Assembly (NCBI RefSeq): GCF_031624635.1
Contig: NZ_JAMQOQ010000001.1
Location: 186,001-250,000, forward strand
Direction: 5' to 3'
Length of the DNA: 64,000 nucleotides
Origin: Halogeometricum sp. S3BR5-2
Lineage (GTDB): Archaea > Halobacteriota > Halobacteria > Halobacteriales > Haloferacaceae
Position 1 is the stretch's first letter. Each line of letters begins with the position of its first letter. Both the position numbers and the translations under genes were made by a program. Of this stretch, positions 57,976-64,000 are shown piece after piece. Under the pieces are notes generated by a model. It did not search any database. It was not told the origin of the DNA and saw only the letters and a list, made by a program, of their open reading frames with translations.

Positions 57976-58707
57976 CTACTCCGCTTCTGCGCCTCGTTCC
58001 TCGCGCAGTCGCTCTTCGGCTTCGTCTCGGTCCTCGGGATACCCGATGTCCATCCGCCAGCCGTCGATGCCGATGGCGTCGATAGTTCTTCCTGAACGGA
58101 TGAGCAGGTCGACCGCTTCGCTGATCTCGTACTCGCCGCGGTTAGAGGGCTGAACGAGGTGGCATGCGTGGAAAATCTCGGGGGTGAACGTGTAGAAGCC
58201 GGTCATCACGAGGTTCGACTCGGGTTCGTCGGGCTTCTCGACGACTTCGATTATCTCCCCGTAGTCGTTCGTCACGCAGACGCCGTAGCGAGAGGCCTCG
58301 TCCCACGGCACCTCCTCGACCAAGAAAGCGGCGTCCGCGCGGTCCTCTCGCTGTCGCTTGACGACGTCCTGTAAGTTCGCGTTGAAGATGTTGTCGCCGA
58401 GCATCAGCATGAAGTCCTCGTCGATGTGGTCTTCGACGGTCAGGAGGGCGTGCGCGAGCCCCTTCTGCTCTCGCTGGTGGGCGTAGGTGATTGGCACTCC
58501 TCTGTATTCGTCGTCGTAGTGGCTGATGATGACCTCCTTCTTGTAGCCGACGACGACCACGAGTTTCTCGGCGCCGAGATCGACGAGTTGGTCGAAACAG
58601 TGGGTGAGAATGGGTTTGCCGTCGACTTCGACCATTCCTTTGGGCTTGTCTTCGGTGAGCGGTCGGAGTCTGGTTCCTTTGCCGGCGGCGAGGACGACTG
58701 CTTGCAT
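57976..58707 (-). CDS. aglF: glucose-1-phosphate nucleotidyltransferase AglF
   Basis: This 243-residue sugar nucleotidyltransferase begins MQAVVLAAGKGTRLRPLTED. The pyrophosphorylase signature GxGTRxRPLT, the lysine motif VEVDGKPILTHCFDQL, the metal-binding LMLGDNIFNANL and 'VVEKPDEPESNLVMTGFYTF' are complete. AglF makes UDP-glucose, the precursor of AglM's UDP-glucuronate in Haloferax. It is 45 bp upstream of the GT gene on the same strand, likely one transcript. Confidence 0.9.
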   Translation of the reverse strand: MQAVVLAAGKGTRLRPLTEDKPKGMVEVDGKPILTHCFDQLVDLGAEKLVVVVGYKKEVIISHYDDEYRGVPITYAHQREQKGLAHALLTVEDHIDEDFMLMLGDNIFNANLQDVVKRQREDRADAAFLVEEVPWDEASRYGVCVTNDYGEIIEVVEKPDEPESNLVMTGFYTFTPEIFHACHLVQPSNRGEYEISEAVDLLIRSGRTIDAIGIDGWRMDIGYPEDRDEAEERLREERGAEAE

Positions 58708-58731
58708 GAGTCCCTATTCGTATACGCCGTG

Positions 58732-58738
58732 TAATATA
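58732..58738 (-). promoter_or_regulatory. TATA box of aglF
   Basis: Minus-strand TATATTA, 25-31 bp before the aglF ATG at 58707, predicts a leaderless start. Confidence 0.55.
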
Positions 58739-58809
58739 GCTTGGTTCGAACAATCTCTCACGAGCGTCCGCGAACACGTTACTCTGTCCACGCTGAATGG
58801 GTCGGACGT

Positions 58810-60249
58810 TCACCGGACGGGCGGGAAGGAATCGAACGGCAGGTTATCGACGATAGTCTTCCTGAACTGGCTCGAAAGCGCTACCAGCGTGACAAAGTAG
58901 ACGCCCGCACCGACGCCGACCAACCCGACGGTGACCGCGATGCCGTACGTCCCCGTCTCCGGGAGCCTCATCCAGCCGAGAACGGTGAGTGCGCCGCCCA
59001 TCACCAGCGCGGAGAGCACCTCACGGCCGATCTCTCTCAGCGGTGGTGAGACGTCGATGACGCGCGAGAGGAGTACCACCGACATCGACAGTCCAATGCC
59101 GGTCGCGAGAACGGTCGCCGCCGCCGCGCCAACCCATCCGTATCGCCACACCAGTATTACGTTCAGTGCTACGTTCGAGGCGATGAATAGCCCGTTCGTC
59201 CGGAACGCCAAGTCCGGACGGTCGATGGCGTTCAGCGCCGCCAGAAGCTGGTTCTGATACCCGTACAATAGGCACGCGAGTATCAGTAGACCGAGAACGG
59301 TCGAACCTTGGACATACTCGTCTCCGTATATTCTGAGTAGACGCTCCGAGAGCACGACACCGCCGACAAGCCCTGGAAGGAGTACTAATCCACTATACGC
59401 GAGACCATCTTCGAGGAGTTTGGTCACTGCCCCTATGTCCTCTTCTGCGGACAACTTGCTCATTTCCGGAAACAGCGTCGCGCTGATAGAGTTTCCGAAG
59501 ATTGTGAGGAACTTCGAGATGTTCCACGCGACGGCGTACACGCCGACTAAAGAAGGGGAGACGAACGCGTTGAGCACCAGTACGTCGACTTCGTTGAACG
59601 ACCGCGTTTCGAGTTGTGAGAGCCAGGAGAACTTTGCGTACTCAACGAGGCGGGCGAAATGCTCGACCGTCGGTCGTCGAAGGTGGAGTGAGATGTATCG
59701 AAGGCTCGCGACACCGACGCTCGCCCCTCCTGCGGCGTACCCGATTAGGAGGCTGCTTAGCGAGCCTCCTGCGAGCACGAGTCCGATTTGAGCAGCGCTC
59801 CGAGTCCCGATTTTCGCCGCTTGCGCGATGCCACCGATGTGAACTAACCGTTCTCCGGACAGCGTCGCATCTACGAACGAGTAGAACAACCTGACCACGA
59901 GCAAGAGGATTACGAAGCCAACGACTGATTCGCCGACATACGCGTTGACCATATCAGCAACGAGGATAAGACCGCTTATTACGACCGTTCCCAACGCCGC
60001 GATGGAAATCATTCCCGCCGTGAAGTACGCCGACTGGTCTCTTCCCTCGCTTATCCGTTTCGTCGTCGCGTTCGAGAGTCCCATCGAACCTAGCAGTTCC
60101 AGCCAGAAGATGAGCGCGATGACGACCGTATAGGTCCCGAATACCGCCGAACCGAGCGTCCGTGCGATGTAGAGCGTCGCGAAAAAACCGAGTACGGAGC
60201 CGCCGAATCGAGACACGAAGACGACGAACGATGTTTGGCCGAGTTTCAT
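58810..60249 (-). CDS. aglR: oligosaccharide flippase family protein, AglR-like
   Basis: This 479-residue MATE/MOP-type (Wzx-like) membrane protein has about 14 helices and begins MKLGQTSFVVFVSRFGGSVL. It matches polysaccharide-biosynthesis flippases: 'YIARTLGSAVFGTYTVVIAL', 'FSWLSQLETRSFNEVDVLVL' and LLIYG-type loops near the middle. AglR of Haloferax is needed for translocating or flipping mannose-charged dolichyl phosphate. The position next to aglF agrees. The gene is somewhat poorer in GC than aglB and aglM. Confidence 0.85.
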   Translation of the reverse strand: MKLGQTSFVVFVSRFGGSVLGFFATLYIARTLGSAVFGTYTVVIALIFWLELLGSMGLSNATTKRISEGRDQSAYFTAGMISIAALGTVVISGLILVADMVNAYVGESVVGFVILLLVVRLFYSFVDATLSGERLVHIGGIAQAAKIGTRSAAQIGLVLAGGSLSSLLIGYAAGGASVGVASLRYISLHLRRPTVEHFARLVEYAKFSWLSQLETRSFNEVDVLVLNAFVSPSLVGVYAVAWNISKFLTIFGNSISATLFPEMSKLSAEEDIGAVTKLLEDGLAYSGLVLLPGLVGGVVLSERLLRIYGDEYVQGSTVLGLLILACLLYGYQNQLLAALNAIDRPDLAFRTNGLFIASNVALNVILVWRYGWVGAAAATVLATGIGLSMSVVLLSRVIDVSPPLREIGREVLSALVMGGALTVLGWMRLPETGTYGIAVTVGLVGVGAGVYFVTLVALSSQFRKTIVDNLPFDSFPPVR

Positions 60250-60430
60250 GCGGTGTTACGCTTTTCCAATCGAAAGTAGCGAACGTTCTAGTTTCTACCG
60301 CTTTTCTTCGGTATCGGTTATCGGTGATCTTCCTGCTATCCCGCTACAAATTGCTCGTCTCGTTCGCCGATTTATCGCGCGTGAAACCTTCAATATCAAG
60401 CGCTTTGTAAGTTGAGGTAGACCTCTCCAC

Positions 60431-61711
60431 ATGACCAGTGACTCGCCGGTTTTACTACTGACTGTCGATACACTCCGTGCGGATCGGTTCAACCAGGAGT
60501 GTTTCCCCGAGACGTATGCGACGTTTACTGATGACTTTGCTCATTTCTCCTCGGCGCTTTCTCATGGGAACGCGACTCCCCTCGCATTCCCTTCTATCAT
60601 AACATCTCATCCAGTGGTCGGTGACGGAAGCTTCGTCGCCGCCGCGAAGACCCTTGCAGAGCTGTTCGACGATCGAGAGTGTATCGGGTTTTCTAACAAC
60701 GCTCACCTTCGCGGCGAACGTGGATATGATCGGGGATTCGATCAGTTCCACGACCTCGTCCCTCCGGACGCCCGTTCACCGATTGACCGACTGAAACAGA
60801 ACGACTTACTTCGCGAATCAGATATCGTCACAAAAACCTACCGGGTATTGAAAAACGTAGCCGGTATAGCGAATACCAGAAATACCGGGTCTATCACTGA
60901 TCCCTTTCCAAACCCCAAAACAACTGCCGAGACAGTAACCGACTTCGTCCAGCGACAACTGTCCAAACACTCAAATCCGTTCGTGTGGGCGCACTATATG
61001 GATCCCCACAAACCGTTTCACCCGGATCAAGCAGTCGATGGCCCCGAGATCACGCGATCACGGGAAGAGATCAAGCATCTCAATTCGTACGAACACTCCG
61101 ATGACCCTCTACCTGACGAGGAGATGTCCCTCATGAGGGCCCTGTACGAGTCGAATATTCGATATCTCGACCGTGAGCTGTCACGGCTGTTCACTTGGTT
61201 ACAGACCAACGATCAATACGACGATTCTTTGATCATCGTGCTCGGTGACCACGGCGAACTCTTCGGAGAACACCAGCGGATGTTCCATCCGTGGGACGTC
61301 GACCCGTTCGACGAACTCATACGAACACCCCTTCTCGTGAAATATCCTAGCGGTGATCATGGCGGTCTGGAGTTTGATCACCTTGTCCAGCACGCCGATA
61401 TCATGCCCACGGTCGCCGAGGTGTCGGACCTCTCGACGGAATTCATCTCCGAACTCGCACATCCTCTCACCGACACCATCCCCAGACAAGTCATCTCGAA
61501 GTCGAACGTCTCGATAAGGATTACGGAACCGAACGGTGTCGGTATCAAGCGGCGAGACGGGTCAACAGAAGGCCTGGAGGATCTCTCAACGACCGCTCGG
61601 GGGATTCTCCGAGAGCAACAGTTTCCAGAAGTACGAACGAGTGGTGGAGTCGCGAAAGGTGTCGAAGATCAGGAACGCCAAAAACAGCTAAAAGCACTTG
61701 GCTATCAGTAG
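60431..61711 (+). CDS. sulfatase-superfamily protein, atypical active site (1)
   Basis: This 426-residue protein begins MTSDSPVLLLTVDTLRADRF with the first metal-binding Asp. Where classical sulfatases have C/S-x-P-x-R, this one has HGNATPLAFPSIITSHP, so a Thr may be the nucleophile, as in phosphoethanolamine transferases. Other ligands are VWAHYMDPHKPFHPD and the late 'IIVLGDHGELFGEHQRMFHP' (the DHG motif). No membrane segment or signal is seen, so it is cytoplasmic. Codon usage is more A/T-rich than aglB or aglM. A role in adding or removing a sulfate or phosphate group on the surface glycan is inferred from location. Confidence 0.75.
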   Translation: MTSDSPVLLLTVDTLRADRFNQECFPETYATFTDDFAHFSSALSHGNATPLAFPSIITSHPVVGDGSFVAAAKTLAELFDDRECIGFSNNAHLRGERGYDRGFDQFHDLVPPDARSPIDRLKQNDLLRESDIVTKTYRVLKNVAGIANTRNTGSITDPFPNPKTTAETVTDFVQRQLSKHSNPFVWAHYMDPHKPFHPDQAVDGPEITRSREEIKHLNSYEHSDDPLPDEEMSLMRALYESNIRYLDRELSRLFTWLQTNDQYDDSLIIVLGDHGELFGEHQRMFHPWDVDPFDELIRTPLLVKYPSGDHGGLEFDHLVQHADIMPTVAEVSDLSTEFISELAHPLTDTIPRQVISKSNVSIRITEPNGVGIKRRDGSTEGLEDLSTTARGILREQQFPEVRTSGGVAKGVEDQERQKQLKALGYQ

Positions 61712-62183
61712 CCGTCGTTATTTGGGCTATCACGTGATGCCGATTGAGAGAAGAAAAATACTGTCTCTGAAACTCTCTCCCTCGTGGCCCATACCTCGCT
61801 ACACGCAGCATTTTTGTTCCAGTTCGCGGGCGCTCTACCCCTCTTTGATTTCCGAACTCCACGGCAACTGACCCACTGGCCGTCATCCCAACGGTACGAT
61901 TCAACTGCATGGTCGAAAATCTGTGATACAGAAACAGATACGATGACCTATCACGGACCACCGAGATTCTGAACCACGGCATCGAAGCCCGCGGTACCTC
62001 TCTGTATCGGATATTGACTTACTCGGTGCCATCGAAACGCTTGGTGGCACAGTCGGGGGCGAGAAATTGTTAATAAGGATGGCTGCAGATACGACACCGT
62101 GTACAAAAGGCGCCGTCGGTTAGAACACGACCGCACAATCGCAAGTGGGAGAATCTCTGACGTGGGCCTCTGGGATCTCATCG
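61712..62183. other. 472-bp A/T-richer gap between two sulfatase-like genes
   Basis: No credible gene is seen on either strand. Short frames of up to about 145 codons exist on the minus strand but have no recognisable protein features. A plus-strand frame at 62018-62194 encodes a basic stretch (YKRRRRLEHDRTIASGRIS) without an ATG and might be the remains of a lost gene. A TATA-like GTTAATAAGG lies at 62069-62078, about 105 bp before the next gene. Confidence 0.4.
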
Positions 62184-63179
62184 ATGCAGAGTAACGATAG
62201 TTCGCTTATCACCAAAGTTCGTACGGGCCTGGATAATCCAAAACTAGCGGTTAAGTATCTGATGCGTCCGTATCTTTCGTCTGCTACGCTCACCGCCTCG
62301 TCACGTTTGCCTATAGGTACAAACATATTCGAAAGAAAGTGGGACTTACTCATCGTGCTTGATACCTGCCGTCCCGACGCGCTTCGTGCCGTCGCGGACG
62401 ACTACTCGTTTTTAGACATGCACGAAATCGGCGACACTATCTCTGTTGGGTCGTCTACACTTGAGTGGACTGCAGCGACGTTTGTCGACGACTACCTAAG
62501 CGAGATTAAGGATACTGCGCTTATCTCTGCAAACGGCTGGCCGGTCCGTATCCTTGATCAGGGATACCGTCCCGAAGACCGTCATGCACGGTATGCTAAG
62601 ACTGATTGGGGCACCATATCTGGGGACCAGTTGGGCCTACATCTTCCCGCGTGGCGTTATGGGGGAGGTCGAGCGGGCTACTCGGATCAACCACAGGCAG
62701 ACGTTGAAACAGTTGTTGACCTCGCTATCAGCGTCGGACGGGACGAGGACTTCAGCCGCGTGATCGCACACGTTATTGAGCCTCACTTTCCTTTCTCAGC
62801 GGCAGCCGCGAGACGGAACGCGTCCGAATTATCCACGGCCGAACAAGACCCATGGGAGTACGTTCACAACGGAGGTGACAAAGCGGTTGTATGGGAAAAG
62901 TATATGACTGAACTACGCGCCGGATTGGATGGCGTTGAGCGACTACTGGACAATTTCGATGCTAACCGCGTGCTGATCACGGCAGATCATGGGGAGTGCT
63001 TCGGCGAGTGGGGTCGGTGGGGACACGCCAGCGGTTCGATCAACCCGGCGCTCCGTCGCGTGCCGCTTGCGTATACCACTGCAACAGACAATCAAACGAG
63101 CGACCCAACGATCGAGACTGGAACCAGAGACACTGAGAGGACAGTCGAGGATAATTTGGAATCCTTAGGGTATCTATAG
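62184..63179 (+). CDS. sulfatase-superfamily protein, atypical active site (2)
   Basis: This 331-residue protein has its start taken at 62184 (MQSNDSSLITKVRTGLDNPK) because the family N-terminus begins there; a frame-consistent ATG at 62145 is possible. Metal-site features are LLIVLDTCRPDALRAV and 'VLITADHGECFGEWGRWGH'. At the nucleophile position GSSTLEWTAATF replaces C/S-x-P-x-R. It is shorter than classical sulfatases, lacking the C-terminal subdomain. Haloarchaea have many such proteins in glycosylation loci. Its base composition is more A/T-rich than the window average. Confidence 0.72.
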   Translation: MQSNDSSLITKVRTGLDNPKLAVKYLMRPYLSSATLTASSRLPIGTNIFERKWDLLIVLDTCRPDALRAVADDYSFLDMHEIGDTISVGSSTLEWTAATFVDDYLSEIKDTALISANGWPVRILDQGYRPEDRHARYAKTDWGTISGDQLGLHLPAWRYGGGRAGYSDQPQADVETVVDLAISVGRDEDFSRVIAHVIEPHFPFSAAAARRNASELSTAEQDPWEYVHNGGDKAVVWEKYMTELRAGLDGVERLLDNFDANRVLITADHGECFGEWGRWGHASGSINPALRRVPLAYTTATDNQTSDPTIETGTRDTERTVEDNLESLGYL

Positions 63180-63512
63180 TAGACTACCACGACCGAAGCT
63201 ACCATCAATAGCCTTAGAAGAACAGAGTGTTCGTTATCGACCGCCGACTCGTCTCCCTCTGGGCCACGGTATTTCATTACAAATACGATTCGCATCTCGT
63301 GGGTGCGGTAGGCCCAACAGTCGGAACGCACTATCGCTGACATTCTGGGGAGACGATTCGAGGTCCCCGGTCAGGAAGTCATTCAACATCTCAAGAAGAA
63401 AATATGCGTCCACTCACAGGACGCTTTTACTTCGGTCCGTGCAGAACAACCCCGACTGATCTCGCTCTGAGAGCGAAGAAGTTAGTATCAATCAAAAGTC
63501 TGTTGTACTGGT
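63180..63512. other. 333-bp gap before the final glycosyltransferase
   Basis: Nothing convincing is encoded here. A plus-strand open stretch at 63404-63640 lies in another frame over the next gene and is probably a shadow. The region is A/T-richer than the core genome and is likely promoter plus decayed sequence. No tRNA or repeat was recognised. Confidence 0.4.
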
Positions 63513-64000
63513 ATGGCACACCAGCGTGTGGCTATCTTCGCGAACAGTCTCAGACTGGGCGGTGCGGAGCGAGTCGCAGTCAATCTCGTCGCTGGCTTCG
63601 CGCGATTTGGCCACGAGGTGGACCTCGTCCTCGTTTCTGAACACGGGGAACTGCTGCGGCACGTTCACGAAAACGTCCACGTAATCGATCTTGATTCCGA
63701 CCGCGTTCTCCGGAGTGTACTGCCGCTCAGACGCTATCTCTCTCGTCATCACCCAGACGCGCTCATCTCGATCGGGGCACACGTGAACCTGGTCGCAACG
63801 TGGGCTTGTTCTTCGGTCCGGCCGTCACCGACGCTGCTCCTTACCGAACACAGTATCATCAAGCGAATGTCGAACAACCGCAAAGCTACTGTGATGCAAC
63901 TCCTCGCTCATCTCTGCTATCGCGTTTCGGACTCCGTCGTCGCGGTCAGCGAAGGAGTTCTGGACGACCTTCGTTCCGATATTGGATATCACGGCGATGC
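63513..64000 (+). CDS. family 4 glycosyltransferase, N-terminal part
   Basis: The gene starts at 63513 (MAHQRVAIFANSLRLGGAER) and runs past the right edge; 162 residues are visible. The opening 'IFANSLRLGGAERVAVNLV' is the GT-B donor/acceptor-fold N-terminus of family 4 (GlgA/WcaA-like) enzymes, followed by 'LVSEHGELLRHVHENVHVID', 'HHPDALISIGAHVNLVATWA' and VVAVSEGVLDDLRSDIG. It should add a sugar to the lipid-linked glycan or another surface polymer. The sugar and linkage cannot be told from this part. Confidence 0.8.
   Translation, partial: MAHQRVAIFANSLRLGGAERVAVNLVAGFARFGHEVDLVLVSEHGELLRHVHENVHVIDLDSDRVLRSVLPLRRYLSRHHPDALISIGAHVNLVATWACSSVRPSPTLLLTEHSIIKRMSNNRKATVMQLLAHLCYRVSDSVVAVSEGVLDDLRSDIGYHGD

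Noticed and set aside
61545-61982. Minus-strand frame of 145 codons in the gap between the two sulfatase-like genes
   Set aside because: It overlaps the end of the first gene, lacks a convincing promoter, and its translation shows no domain or membrane pattern.
63404-63640. 78-codon frame before the last glycosyltransferase
   Set aside because: It runs out of frame over a well-supported glycosyltransferase start and has no protein features.

Overview
The window is chromosomal DNA of a haloarchaeon, most likely of the Haloferax / Halogeometricum / Halobellus group. The DNA is strongly GC-rich, the proteins are very rich in Asp and Glu, and genes are packed with short overlaps or gaps. Promoters are TATA boxes about 25-30 bp before leaderless or nearly leaderless starts. 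DNA gyrase lies next to topoisomerase VI. An AglB-type N-glycosylation locus (aglM-aglB-aglG-GT-aglF-aglR) lies near a glycerol locus (glpABC, glpK, dhaKLM), an arrangement I recall from Haloferax volcanii. No rRNA, tRNA, CRISPR array or insertion sequence was recognised.

Layout. 1-1.6 kb: end of a DUF389 membrane protein, then arginase. 1.76-10 kb: type II topoisomerases, gyrB-gyrA on minus and top6B-top6A on plus, from a shared 248-bp divergent region. 10-11.6 kb: an alpha/beta hydrolase and a metal-dependent hydrolase. 11.7-18.2 kb: a compact two-armed cluster. Minus arm: AP-superfamily phosphatase and inositol-phosphate synthase-like enzyme. Plus arm: TatD-like hydrolase, TIM barrel, UbiA prenyltransferase, TIM barrel. 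It closely resembles the bacterial/algal ebo operon and is the best candidate for an under-described system here. 18.2-35.7 kb: mostly housekeeping (DNA ligase, GCS2-like ligase, proteasome beta, purM, membrane proteases, glycerate kinase, bifunctional nuclease, ileS) with several small conserved haloarchaeal proteins and a CBS-HTH regulator with a palindromic operator at its start.

35.8-46.4 kb: glycerol and dihydroxyacetone catabolism. The three-part PTS-type DHA kinase dhaK-dhaL-dhaM converges on a membrane-protein gene plus glpK. A short GlpA paralog and the glpA-glpB-glpC membrane dehydrogenase operon follow. Together they could take up glycerol, phosphorylate it, oxidise G3P to DHAP into the quinone pool, and phosphorylate DHA. 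46.4-51.1 kb: an Orc1/Cdc6-like ATPase, phosphoglycolate phosphatase, a large palindrome, zinc-ribbon mini-proteins, a methyltransferase and a DUF368 (PopT-type) polyprenyl-phosphate translocase.

51.2-64 kb: protein N-glycosylation. AglF and AglM supply UDP-glucose and UDP-glucuronate, glycosyltransferases extend the dolichol-phosphate-linked glycan, AglR assists its translocation, and AglB transfers it to protein. The adjacent DUF368 protein could return the spent lipid carrier. The distal part (about 59-64 kb) is richer in A/T, has long non-coding gaps and two atypical sulfatase-superfamily genes, and ends inside a GT4 glycosyltransferase; it looks like the variable, exchanged end of the locus.
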